In this document: piece after piece, positions 25,786-34,231 of the stretch
Position numbering within the stretch: the first letter of the stretch is position 1
Layout of the letters: every line of letters starts with the position of its first letter
Assembly (NCBI RefSeq): GCF_002119685.1
Contig: NZ_CP021108.1
Coordinates: forward strand, 6,014,001 to 6,078,000
Source of the DNA: Bordetella genomosp. 8
GTDB taxonomy: Bacteria > Pseudomonadota > Gammaproteobacteria > Burkholderiales > Burkholderiaceae_B
Direction of reading: 5' to 3'
Length of the DNA stretch: 64,000 nt
The notes under the pieces: generated by a model
The model's database searches: none
The model's input: the letters and a program-made list of their open reading frames with translations, nothing else
What the model was told of the DNA's origin: nothing
Program-made: the position numbers and the translations under genes

Positions 25786-26384
25786 CGGCCCGCATGCGCA
25801 AGCTGCAACGGCCCGTCTTGCCGCCCGCGCTGGTGGCACGCTCGCTCGCCGCGCGGCAGCATACGGCGGCGTACTGGACGCGACTCAGCGCCCGTGAACG
25901 CCGGCTGGTGCGGGCCCTGGCCTGCGTCATCGTCGCGGCGCTGCTGTTTCTGCTGGCGCTGCGGCCCGCCTTGCGCGACATCGCGCAGTGGCAGGACGAA
26001 CTGCCGTTGCTGCGCACCCAGGCCGCCGCCATCGACGCGCTGGTGCAGGAAGCCCAGGCCCTGAAGCGCGAGCAGGGCAGGCGCATTGCCGCGAACGACA
26101 TGGAAGACGCGCTGCGCGCCAGCCTGGCGCGCGGCGGACTGGGCACGACGCCCCAGGTCGGCAAGCTGGAAGACGGCAAGCGCTGGCGCATCGCTGTCGA
26201 AGGCGTGGCGGCGGCCGTGCTGTTCGACTGGCTGGCGCATGCCCCGGCGCAGCTGCATCTGCGCGTCACGCAGGTCCAACTGCTGCGGCCGCGCGATTCG
26301 CTCGGCCGCCCGGTGCCCGCCCAGGTGTCCGGCACGCTGCTGCTACGCGATGGCGACGTGCCCGCGAAAGAGGCCCGGCCATGA
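25782..26384 (+). CDS. gspM: Type II secretion platform protein M
   Basis: 200 residues. The cytoplasmic N-terminus has YWTRLSARERRLVRALACVI leading into one membrane helix (about 45-65), then a coiled-coil-like stretch with LRTQAAAIDALVQEAQALKR and a ferredoxin-like domain with ANDMEDALRASLARGGL. This is the GspM layout. It stabilises GspL in the inner-membrane platform. ATGA-coupled on both sides. Confidence 0.9.
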   Translation: MTARMRKLQRPVLPPALVARSLAARQHTAAYWTRLSARERRLVRALACVIVAALLFLLALRPALRDIAQWQDELPLLRTQAAAIDALVQEAQALKREQGRRIAANDMEDALRASLARGGLGTTPQVGKLEDGKRWRIAVEGVAAAVLFDWLAHAPAQLHLRVTQVQLLRPRDSLGRPVPAQVSGTLLLRDGDVPAKEARP

Positions 26385-27130
26385 AGGCCCGTCGCTGGCT
26401 GCTGCCCGCCGGCGCGGCATGCGTGGCGCTCGCCGCCGCGCTGGCCGTCCTGCCCGCGCGCTGGCTGCTGCGCGCCTTCCCGGCGGACGGCCCCATCAGC
26501 GTCGTCGATGCCTCGGGCAGTGTATGGAACGGCCAGGCACAGGTCGCGGTCGGCCCGCCTGGCATGCGCCGCACCCTGCCCCAGTCCTTCAGCTGGCGCT
26601 GGCACTGGGCCTCCGGCGTCGGCCCCGCCGCGCAGCTCAGCCATCCATGGCTGGCGACACCCGTCGAAATGGCGCCGGGGCTACGCGGCATCCGCCTGGG
26701 CCAGGGCCGTCTGAACCTGCCCGCCGACGTGCTGACGGCCATCGGCGCGCCGCTGAACACGCTGGAGCCCGGCGGGCAGCTGGCGCTGGCCTGGCCCGCG
26801 ATGGACCTGGGTGCCCTGCCGCCAGGCACGTCGCCGCTGCAACTGACCTGGACGCAGGCGTCGTCGACCCTGGTGCGCGTACAGCCGCTGGGCGACTACC
26901 AGGCATCGCTGTCCGCCGATGCCCAGGGCCATCTCGACCTGCGTATACGCACCCTGCGCGGCGCCCTGCACGTCGACGGCCAAGGCCGCGACCAGGCGGG
27001 CCGCTGGCGCTTCGATGGCCTGGCCAGTCCCGCGCCCGACACCGATACCGCCACGCGCGAGGCGCTGCAGCCGCTGTTGAGCGCGCTGGGCAACTACCGC
27101 AATGGCGTTTCACAACTGCGATTTCCCTGA
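26381..27130 (+). CDS. gspN: Type II secretion system protein N
   Basis: 249 residues. One N-terminal membrane segment (LLPAGAACVALAAALAVLPA), then a periplasmic domain with DASGSVWNGQAQVAV and GRLNLPADVLTAIGAPLNTL, the GspN (T2SSN) pattern. GspN occurs in only some T2SS clusters and its exact part is unsettled; it is proposed to act in the periplasm between the platform and the secretin. ATGA-coupled to gspM and followed after 15 bases by gspD. Confidence 0.87.
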   Translation: MKARRWLLPAGAACVALAAALAVLPARWLLRAFPADGPISVVDASGSVWNGQAQVAVGPPGMRRTLPQSFSWRWHWASGVGPAAQLSHPWLATPVEMAPGLRGIRLGQGRLNLPADVLTAIGAPLNTLEPGGQLALAWPAMDLGALPPGTSPLQLTWTQASSTLVRVQPLGDYQASLSADAQGHLDLRIRTLRGALHVDGQGRDQAGRWRFDGLASPAPDTDTATREALQPLLSALGNYRNGVSQLRFP

Positions 27131-27145
27131 TTACCGAGCCGCTCG

Positions 27146-29947
27146 ATGAATCCTCCTCATGTCCCTCGCAAGCGTCACGACGCCCCCGGTCTCGTCCGTC
27201 GCATCCGCCACGCCGCCCGGCCGCCTCACCGGCTGGCCCCCGCCGCGCTGGCGACCCTGCTGGCATTGAGCGGATGCGCCACGCCGGACAAGCCGGCGAC
27301 GCCACCCCCGGTGCCGGACAGTCCCCTGATCAGCGCCGCGGCCAGCCAGCCCGACCTCGGCGCCACGCGCACGCGGCGCACCGACACGCCGACGGCACCC
27401 ACGCCGCGCGACCTGGGCCCCCTGCACGTCCGCGTCAAGGTCAACGGCAAGGACGTCGATGGCAACGCCCCCACGCCCGGCGCCGCGGGCAGCCAGAACA
27501 CCGAACCGGTGCAGCTGAATTTCGTCGATGCGGACCTGCCCAACGTGGTGCGCGCCATGGCGCGCTACACCGGCCGCAACTTCGTGGTCGATCCGCGCGT
27601 CAAGGGACAGCTGACGCTGGTGTCCGAACGGCCGGTGGACCCCAACACCGCGTACGACATGCTGCTGGGTGCGTTGCGCATGCAGGGCGTGGCCGTCATC
27701 GACGTCAACGGCGTCAGCCGCGTCGTGCCGGAAGCCGACGCCAAGCTGCAAGGCGTGCCCGTCGCGGAAAGCGGCCAGCCGGCGACCTCCGGCGGCCTGG
27801 TGACGCGCGTGTTCCGCCTGCAGTACGAAAACGCCACCAACCTGCTGCCGGTGCTGCGCCCGATGATCGCGCCCAACAATCCGATCAATGCCTATCCCAA
27901 CAACAACACCCTGGTCGTCACCGACTACGCCGACAACATGGCGCGCATCGCCAAGGTGATTGCCGAGATCGACAATCCGGACTCCCTGTCCGCCGACGTC
28001 ATCCCGGTGCGCTACGGCATCGCGTCCGACATCGCGCCGGTGGTCGGCGGCATGCTGGACACGCGCGGCGGCAACGATCCCAGCCAGCAGGTCACCGTCG
28101 CGGCCGATCCGCGCAGCAACAGCGTGCTGGTACGCGCGTCCAATCCAGCGCGCGCGCAGCTCGCGCGCGAACTGGTGATGCGCCTGGACAATCCACAAAG
28201 CCAGGCCGGCAATCTCCATGTGGTCTACCTGCGCAATGCGCAGGCGGTGAAGCTGGCGGGCGTGTTGCGCGGCGCGCTGACGGGACAATCCGACAATCGA
28301 GGCGGTAGCGCGGCGGCCCCGTCCGGCGGCACGCCGGGCAGCGACTATGGCAGCAATCCCTTCCGCGGCGGCACCTCGGTGATGAACCCGTCGCCATCGA
28401 CGCAAACGCAGAACGCCTTGGGCACGGGGGCGAACGGCGCCAACGCATCGCAGCGCTTCGGCCAGAATGGCGACAGCGGCGACCGCGACGCGCAGGGCAA
28501 CGCGTTTTCCGTCAACGGTGCCACCATCACGGCCGATCCGACCACCAACACGCTTATCATCTCCGCGCCGGAGCCCCTGTACCGCAGCCTGCGCGAAGTC
28601 ATCGACGAGCTGGACCAGCGCCGCGCCCAGGTACTGGTCGAAAGCCTGATCGTCGAAGTCTCCAGCGACGATGCCGCGCAGTTCGGCATCCAGTGGATGT
28701 TCGGCGGCAACGGCTTCAACGGCAACGGCAGCTCGGTGTTCGGCGGCACCAACCTGAACGGCAGCGGCTTGAACCTGAGCTCCAGCACCGCGACCACGCT
28801 GGACGCGCTGGGCAGCGGCCTGAACGTGGGCCTGGTCAAGGGCACGGTGGACGCCCTGGGGCACCAGGTCATCAACCTGGGCGTGCTGGCGCGCGCCATG
28901 CAGGGCAGGCAGGGCACCAATATCCTGTCGACGCCCAACCTGCTGACGCTGGACAACGAACAGGCGAGCATCGTCGTCGGCCAGACCGTGCCCTTCGTGA
29001 CGGGCTCCTACGTGACCAATTCCGGCGACGGCTCCGGCAATCCCTTCCAGACCATCGAACGCGAGGACGTCGGCCTGACCCTGAAGCTGCGCCCGCAGAT
29101 ATCGGAAGGCGGCACGGTCAAGCTGGACCTGTACCAGGAAGTCAGCAGCATCGACGACACCGCCACCAGCACCGCCGGCATCATCACGCGCAAGCGGGCG
29201 CTGGATACCAGCGTGCTGGTCGACGATGGCCAGATCATCGTGCTGGGCGGCCTGCTGGAAGATTCCGGCACCGACGGCACGCAATCGGTGCCGATACTCG
29301 GCGACCTGCCCTGGATCGGTTCGCTGTTCCGCTATACCAGCCGGCACCGCACCAAGACCAACCTGATGATCTTCCTGCGTCCGCATATCGTGCGCGGCAC
29401 CAACGACAGCCGCCGCCTGACGATGGACCGCTACGACTACATGCAACGCGTGCAGGACAACGCGCGGACCCCGCACAGCTGGCCGTTGCCCGACGTCGAT
29501 TCGCCGCACCTGCCCACTTTGGGCCCGGACGGCCAGCCGCTATCGTCGCGGACGCTCGACCTGCGGCCCAGCAGCGCCGACCAGACTTTGAGCCAGGACC
29601 CGCCTCCCACCATTACCGACACACGCGTCCATCCGACGACCCCGCGCCCGCCGGCACCCGCGACATCCATGGAAGGCCTGCCCGCCGTGGGTGGCCAGCT
29701 CGGTGCCGGAAGGAACGACAGTGGTAGCCAGGCGCTGGTGCTGCAGATTGCCCGCGCCGACTCGCAGGCGCAGGCGCAACAGATCGTGCAGCGCGTATCG
29801 GGCACGGGGCTGCAGGCCTATACCCAGGTCGCCCCTGGCGGCTCGGGCGTGCTGGTGCGCACCCGCGTCGCGCGCGATCCGGCGGCCGCGGGCGCGGCGG
29901 CCGAACTGCTGACCAAACTGGGCTATCAGCCGGAGACGATACGGTAA
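27146..29947 (+). CDS. gspD: Type II secretion secretin, predicted lipoprotein with C-terminal SPOR-like domain
   Basis: 933 residues, longer than the usual 650-800. A 43-residue signal ends in lipobox LALSGC (Cys44), suggesting a lipidated secretin that may need no pilotin, like HxcQ. N0-N3 domains follow from about 120 (VQLNFVDADLPNVVRAMARY). The secretin domain spans about 490-750, with VPILGDLPWIGSLFR and TNLMIFLRPHIVR. A Pro/Thr-rich linker leads to residues 863-933 (ALVLQIARADSQAQAQQIVQ and onward), which resemble a SPOR peptidoglycan-binding fold. It forms the outer-membrane pore. Confidence 0.93.
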   Translation: MNPPHVPRKRHDAPGLVRRIRHAARPPHRLAPAALATLLALSGCATPDKPATPPPVPDSPLISAAASQPDLGATRTRRTDTPTAPTPRDLGPLHVRVKVNGKDVDGNAPTPGAAGSQNTEPVQLNFVDADLPNVVRAMARYTGRNFVVDPRVKGQLTLVSERPVDPNTAYDMLLGALRMQGVAVIDVNGVSRVVPEADAKLQGVPVAESGQPATSGGLVTRVFRLQYENATNLLPVLRPMIAPNNPINAYPNNNTLVVTDYADNMARIAKVIAEIDNPDSLSADVIPVRYGIASDIAPVVGGMLDTRGGNDPSQQVTVAADPRSNSVLVRASNPARAQLARELVMRLDNPQSQAGNLHVVYLRNAQAVKLAGVLRGALTGQSDNRGGSAAAPSGGTPGSDYGSNPFRGGTSVMNPSPSTQTQNALGTGANGANASQRFGQNGDSGDRDAQGNAFSVNGATITADPTTNTLIISAPEPLYRSLREVIDELDQRRAQVLVESLIVEVSSDDAAQFGIQWMFGGNGFNGNGSSVFGGTNLNGSGLNLSSSTATTLDALGSGLNVGLVKGTVDALGHQVINLGVLARAMQGRQGTNILSTPNLLTLDNEQASIVVGQTVPFVTGSYVTNSGDGSGNPFQTIEREDVGLTLKLRPQISEGGTVKLDLYQEVSSIDDTATSTAGIITRKRALDTSVLVDDGQIIVLGGLLEDSGTDGTQSVPILGDLPWIGSLFRYTSRHRTKTNLMIFLRPHIVRGTNDSRRLTMDRYDYMQRVQDNARTPHSWPLPDVDSPHLPTLGPDGQPLSSRTLDLRPSSADQTLSQDPPPTITDTRVHPTTPRPPAPATSMEGLPAVGGQLGAGRNDSGSQALVLQIARADSQAQAQQIVQRVSGTGLQAYTQVAPGGSGVLVRTRVARDPAAAGAAAELLTKLGYQPETIR

Positions 29948-29966
29948 CGGCCCCGGAGATCACGCG

Positions 29967-31391
29967 ATGACCACCCTGCCCTATGCCTGGGCCCGCGCGC
30001 AGCGCGCCCTGCTGACCATCCGCCCGGAAGGCGCGCAATTGACGTTCAGCCCGCGCACGCCGGCGTGGGCCCGCGCCGAGGCACGGCGCCACCATCCCCA
30101 GGCGCAGGAACGCGAGATCGCCGACGACGAACTGGAAACGCTGCTGGCGGCCGCCTATGCCCAGGCCGGCGATGCGGCCAGCGTGGTGGCCGCATCCGAG
30201 AACGAGATAGACCTGGACCGGTTGATGCAGGACATCCCGGAAATCGAGGACCTGCTCGACACGCAGGACGACGCGCCCGTCATCCGCATGATCAACGCCC
30301 TGTTCACCCAGGCCGCGCGCGACGGCGCCAGCGACATCCACATCGAGGCCTTCGAAACGCATTCGATGGTGCGCTACCGTGTCGACGGCACGCTGCGCGA
30401 CGTGGTCAGTCCGCGGCGCGCGCTGCATCACGCGCTGATCTCGCGTATCAAGATCATGGCCCATCTGGACATCGCCGAAAAACGCCTGCCGCAGGACGGC
30501 CGCATCGCCTTGCGGGTCGGCGGGCGGCCCATCGACGTGCGCGTATCGACGCTGCCCACGGGCCATGGCGAACGCGCCGTGCTGCGCCTGCTGGACAAGG
30601 AAGCCGGCCGCCTGCGCCTGGAAGGCCTGGGCATGGCGTCCGCCGTGCTCACGCGGCTGGACAGGCTGATCCACCAGCCACACGGCATCGTGCTGGTCAC
30701 CGGCCCCACCGGCAGCGGCAAGACCACCACCTTGTACGCATCGCTGGCGCGGCTGGATGCCAGCACGACCAATATCCTGACCGTCGAGGATCCCATCGAA
30801 TACGACCTGCCCGGCGTCGGCCAGACCCAGGTGAACGCACGCATCGACCTGAGCTTCGCCACCGCCCTGCGCGCCATCCTGCGACAGGATCCGGACGTGG
30901 TCATGATCGGTGAAATCCGCGACCTGGAAACCGCGCAGATCGCCGTGCAGGCGTCGCTGACGGGACACCTGGTGCTGGCGACGCTGCACACCAACGACGC
31001 CGTGTCGGCGATCACGCGCCTGACCGACATGGGGGTGGAACCTTTCCTGCTGTCCTCGTCGCTGCTGGGCGTGCTGGCGCAGCGGCTGGTGCGGCGCCTG
31101 TGCCCGCACTGCAGGCAAGCGGCCGAACAGGAAGACGGCCGCCCTGCCTGGCGCGCGGTGGGCTGCGCGGCTTGCGGCCACACCGGCTACAGCGGCCGTA
31201 CCGGCATCCACGAACTGTTCGTCATCGACGAGGAGATCCGCCGCCTGATGCATGACGGCGCCGGCGAACCTGCCATGCGCCGCGCCGCCGAGGCCGCCGG
31301 CATGCGCACCATGCGGCAGGATGGCCAGCGCTGGGTGGATGGCGGCGAGACCTCCGCCGAAGAGATCCTGCGCGTCACGCGCGACGATTGA
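29967..31391 (+). CDS. gspE: Type II secretion ATPase E
   Basis: 474 residues. N2 region: LMQDIPEIEDLLDTQDDAPV, then INALFTQAARDGASDIHIE. Walker A GPTGSGKTTT is at about 247-256. Asp-box and Walker B follow (DPDVVMIGEIRD), with a His-box-like LVLATLHTNDAV. The zinc-binding loop has four Cys: CPHC at about 379-382 and CAAC at about 401-404. It is somewhat shorter than many GspE proteins because the N1 domain is small. It is a hexameric cytoplasmic ATPase that drives pseudopilus assembly and docks on GspL. Confidence 0.96.
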   Translation: MTTLPYAWARAQRALLTIRPEGAQLTFSPRTPAWARAEARRHHPQAQEREIADDELETLLAAAYAQAGDAASVVAASENEIDLDRLMQDIPEIEDLLDTQDDAPVIRMINALFTQAARDGASDIHIEAFETHSMVRYRVDGTLRDVVSPRRALHHALISRIKIMAHLDIAEKRLPQDGRIALRVGGRPIDVRVSTLPTGHGERAVLRLLDKEAGRLRLEGLGMASAVLTRLDRLIHQPHGIVLVTGPTGSGKTTTLYASLARLDASTTNILTVEDPIEYDLPGVGQTQVNARIDLSFATALRAILRQDPDVVMIGEIRDLETAQIAVQASLTGHLVLATLHTNDAVSAITRLTDMGVEPFLLSSSLLGVLAQRLVRRLCPHCRQAAEQEDGRPAWRAVGCAACGHTGYSGRTGIHELFVIDEEIRRLMHDGAGEPAMRRAAEAAGMRTMRQDGQRWVDGGETSAEEILRVTRDD

Positions 31392-31396
31392 TACCC

Positions 31397-32608
31397 ATGC
31401 CTTCCTACAACTTCGAAGCCGCCGACGCCACGGGCCGCCTGGAGCGCGGCATGATAGACGCCGACTCGCCGCGCGGCGCGCGCAACGCGTTGCGCGCGCG
31501 CGGGCTCACGCCGCTGGACGTGCGCGATGCGTCCGGACGGCACCGCGCGGGATCCGCGCGCTGGCTGGGCAAGCATCTCGGCGACGTCGAGCTCGCCTGG
31601 GTGACGCGCCAGATCGCCAGCCTGCTGGCGGCGCGCCTGCCGCTGGACGCCGCGCTGACGGCCACGCTGGAGCAGGCTGAAAAACGCCATGTCGCGCAGG
31701 CGCTGTCCGCCGTGCGCGCCGACGTGCGCGCGGGGCACAGGCTGGCCGACGCGCTGGCATCGCGGCCGCGCGACTTTCCCGATATCTACCGTGCGCTCGT
31801 CGCCGCCGGCGAGGAATCCGGCGACCTGTCGCTGGTCATGGAGCGGCTGGCCACCTACGTGGAACAGCGCAACGCCCTGCGCGGCAAGGTGCTGACGGCC
31901 TTCATCTATCCCGCCATCGTTGCCGTCGTATCGGTGGGCATCATCTTCTTCCTGCTGGGATTCGTGGTGCCGCAGGTGATCGGCGCCTTCAACCAGACGC
32001 ATCAGCAGCTGCCGCTGATCACCCGCATCATGGTCGCGATGAGCGATATCGTGCGCGATTGGGGCGCCATCGGCGTAACCGTGGCGGTCGCCGCCTTCGC
32101 CGCGTGGCGCTGGCGCCTGCGGGCCGCGCCCGCCCGCCTGCGCTGGCACGCGCGGGTGCTGCGCCTGCCCATGGCCGGCCGCTTCGTGCTGGAAATGAAC
32201 GCCGCGCGCTTCGCATCCACGCTGGCCATCCTGTCGGGCAGCGGCGTCTCCTTGCTGCGCGCCTTGCAGGCCGCGGCGCAAACGCTGACCAACGACCGCC
32301 TGCGCGCCGCCGTGGCCGACGCCACCGACCGCGTTCGCCAGGGCGCGCCGCTGGCCGCCTCGCTGCAGACGCAAAAAACCTTTCCCCCGCTGCTGGTGCA
32401 CCTGATCGGGAGCGGCGAACGCACCGGCGAACTGGCCCCCATGCTGGACCGCGCCGCGACCACGCTGTCGGCCGACCTTGAACGCCGCGCCATGGCCATG
32501 ACGGCCCTGTTGGAACCGCTGATGATCCTGATAATGGGCGGCGTGGTGCTGGTCATCGTGCTGGCCGTGATGATGCCCATCATCGAGATCAACCAGATGG
32601 TGCAGTAG
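31397..32608 (+). CDS. gspF: Type II secretion platform protein F
   Basis: 403 residues, the family length. The N-terminus PSYNFEAADATGRLERGMIDAD is typical. There are two copies of the GspF cytoplasmic domain (LAWVTRQIASLLAARLPLDA; MNAARFASTLAILSGSGVSL), three membrane helices and the final LIMGGVVLVIVLAVMMPI. It is the polytopic inner-membrane base of the pseudopilus. It starts 5 bases after gspE and is the last gene of the rightward gsp operon. Confidence 0.96.
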   Translation: MPSYNFEAADATGRLERGMIDADSPRGARNALRARGLTPLDVRDASGRHRAGSARWLGKHLGDVELAWVTRQIASLLAARLPLDAALTATLEQAEKRHVAQALSAVRADVRAGHRLADALASRPRDFPDIYRALVAAGEESGDLSLVMERLATYVEQRNALRGKVLTAFIYPAIVAVVSVGIIFFLLGFVVPQVIGAFNQTHQQLPLITRIMVAMSDIVRDWGAIGVTVAVAAFAAWRWRLRAAPARLRWHARVLRLPMAGRFVLEMNAARFASTLAILSGSGVSLLRALQAAAQTLTNDRLRAAVADATDRVRQGAPLAASLQTQKTFPPLLVHLIGSGERTGELAPMLDRAATTLSADLERRAMAMTALLEPLMILIMGGVVLVIVLAVMMPIIEINQMVQ

Positions 32609-32695
32609 CGACCGGCATAGCCATTGCTGACATTCCTTGTCTCAATCGCCGCAGGACGCTGCCGCCCTGCCGCCAACGGCAAGGAGCCCGACGCC

Positions 32696-33037
32696 ATGTA
32701 TCCTATCCCCACCAATATGCAGCTATGCATCGACGAATGCCTGCGCTGCTATCAGACCTGTACCGCCATGGCGATGAACCACTGCCTCGAAGCAGGCGGC
32801 CGCCACGTCGAGCCGGAGCACTTCCGCCTGATGATGGCCTGCGCCGAAATATGCCGTACCTCCGCGCATTTCATGCTGATCAATGTGCCCCACCATCGGC
32901 ACACCTGCGCCGATTGCGCGACGATATGCCGCCAATGCGCCGACAGCTGCGACCAGCTGGACGGAATGGATGACTGCGCAACCATGTGCCGGCGTTGCGC
33001 GGACGCCTGCGAACGGATGGCCGGCAGCGCGGGCTGA
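32696..33037 (+). CDS. Cys-rich four-helix-bundle copper storage-type protein (Csp-like)
   Basis: 113 residues with 16 cysteines, most in helical CxxxC or CxxC spacing: CIDECLRCYQTC, ACAEIC, CADCATICRQCADSC and CATMCRRCADAC. This matches the four-helix copper storage proteins (Csp3; DUF326), which hold many Cu(I) ions inside a Cys-lined bundle. There is no signal peptide or Tat motif, so it should be cytosolic, like Csp3. AAGGAG lies nine bases before the ATG. It stands alone between the gsp operon and a leftward cluster. Copper binding is inferred from the family. Confidence 0.85.
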   Translation: MYPIPTNMQLCIDECLRCYQTCTAMAMNHCLEAGGRHVEPEHFRLMMACAEICRTSAHFMLINVPHHRHTCADCATICRQCADSCDQLDGMDDCATMCRRCADACERMAGSAG

Positions 33038-33059
33038 CAACGCCCGGCAAGCGCGCCGC

Positions 33060-33662
33060 TCAGCGCATCCGCAGCGCGGGGTTTCTCGAATAAACCACCT
33101 TCGTGACCAGCTTGCCAGTCTTGGGGATGGGAAGCGGCGCGTTCTTCGTCACGTTGTTCTTCGACGGATCGGCGTAGAACCAGTTGTCCCCGCTGTAGCC
33201 ATAGACGACGATGTACTTGGGATTGCCCAGCTGGTCTCCCTGCGGGGTTCCCCATCCCACCACCACGGGGGACTTGGTCCTGATCTGGGCGCGGATCGTC
33301 CCCAGGCTCTGGGCGACGCTGGCGTTGCCGGAATTCAAGGGCGAATACACCATGGTCACGTTCATGGAGCGGTCCGGCGATCCCGCCACATTCAGATTGG
33401 CAGTGCCCATGCAGCGCGTGATGACTTCCTCCTGGGTCCACTTCGTAGCCTTGCCGTTTTTCAGCAGGCCGGTGTTATAGAAGTTGCCCAGCATCACCGC
33501 CACGGTGATCCAGCTCCACTGACTTTTCTTCTGCACCTCGAAGTACGGCGCGAAAGCGATGACGAACTGGTTCGCCGCGGCATCGGGCTGCGACTGCGGG
33601 TCGGCAGCCGGGTCCTGATCCTCGTTCTGGCTTTGGCTCTGGTCTTGGTCCTGACTATCCAT
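33060..33662 (-). CDS. Papain-like (C70/C39-like) fold protein with replaced catalytic residues
   Basis: 200 residues. The N-terminus is a Gln/Asp/Ser-rich tail (residues 2-27). Q44-KKSQWSW-ITVAVMLGNFY matches the active-site region of AvrRpt2-type papain-like proteases (Q, then WCWAA), but the Cys position is Ser50. The His region GNPKYIVVYGYSGDNWFYADP keeps the following strand and Asp165 but has Lys149 where His is expected. So it is probably a pseudo-protease or binding protein. GGGAG precedes the start. Same operon as the two AidA/PixA-like genes, 30 bases downstream. The family call is from pattern only. Confidence 0.6.
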   Translation of the reverse strand: MDSQDQDQSQSQNEDQDPAADPQSQPDAAANQFVIAFAPYFEVQKKSQWSWITVAVMLGNFYNTGLLKNGKATKWTQEEVITRCMGTANLNVAGSPDRSMNVTMVYSPLNSGNASVAQSLGTIRAQIRTKSPVVVGWGTPQGDQLGNPKYIVVYGYSGDNWFYADPSKNNVTKNAPLPIPKTGKLVTKVVYSRNPALRMR

Positions 33663-33692
33663 GGAGGTCTCCCTATGCACGTCGCCGCGCGA

Positions 33693-34199
33693 TCAATTCG
33701 CGACGATGGAAGGATCCCAGTAGAACGGTATCCGCATCACCTGCAAGCCATTGGCGGTCAACTCCGCCTTGATCCGGTAGCCGCACGTGGCGGCATTCAG
33801 TACCTGCCCCACGAAGAACTGCCCGTTGGTGTCGCGCATGACCGGCTCGCCGGCGCTAGTGAAAGCGTCGGCCGTACCCAGGACCTCGAAGCCGATGATC
33901 CTGACCGTATCCTGCGTGGTCGGATCCACCGGCTCGATGCGCCAGCCGACGAAGTCCTCCAGATGCGCGAACGTACGAAGCTCCAGCGACCCTTCGTACA
34001 AGCTGCCGTTGGAAGCGCGGTTGTCCAGCATGTATACGCCGTTGGAGACCTGTCCGTTGTTGGCGGCCGCCGTCGTGGCGACATAGGCGGTGTCCACGAG
34101 TATCCGCACCATGGTCTGCGGATTGTCGGGGCCGTAGTCCTCCTCCCTCGCGGTCAGCGGAGAGCCGGAAGATCCTATCGTGTTCGCTTGCGTGGCCAT
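33693..34199 (-). CDS. AidA/PixA-like inclusion body family protein (second copy)
   Basis: 168 residues, no signal peptide. The pattern MVRILVDT, SNGVYMLDNRASNGSLYEG, FVGWRIEPVDP and a C-terminal YWDPSI resembles the AidA/PixA family, whose members form cytoplasmic inclusion bodies (PixA, Xenorhabdus) or are quorum-regulated virulence-linked proteins (AidA, Burkholderia and Ralstonia). It shares NGVY-DNR-GS and W-R-EP-P with the upstream neighbour, so the two are paralogs. GGGAG is six bases before the start. No enzyme motif is seen. Confidence 0.65.
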   Translation of the reverse strand: MATQANTIGSSGSPLTAREEDYGPDNPQTMVRILVDTAYVATTAAANNGQVSNGVYMLDNRASNGSLYEGSLELRTFAHLEDFVGWRIEPVDPTTQDTVRIIGFEVLGTADAFTSAGEPVMRDTNGQFFVGQVLNAATCGYRIKAELTANGLQVMRIPFYWDPSIVAN

Positions 34200-34231
34200 G
34201 TTCCACTCCCAGGTGATCAGGTATGGCGCGC

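Noticed and set aside
27131..29509. Antisense open frame of 792 codons opposite gspD
   Set aside because: Shadow of codon bias; gspD has clear domains in the coding frame.
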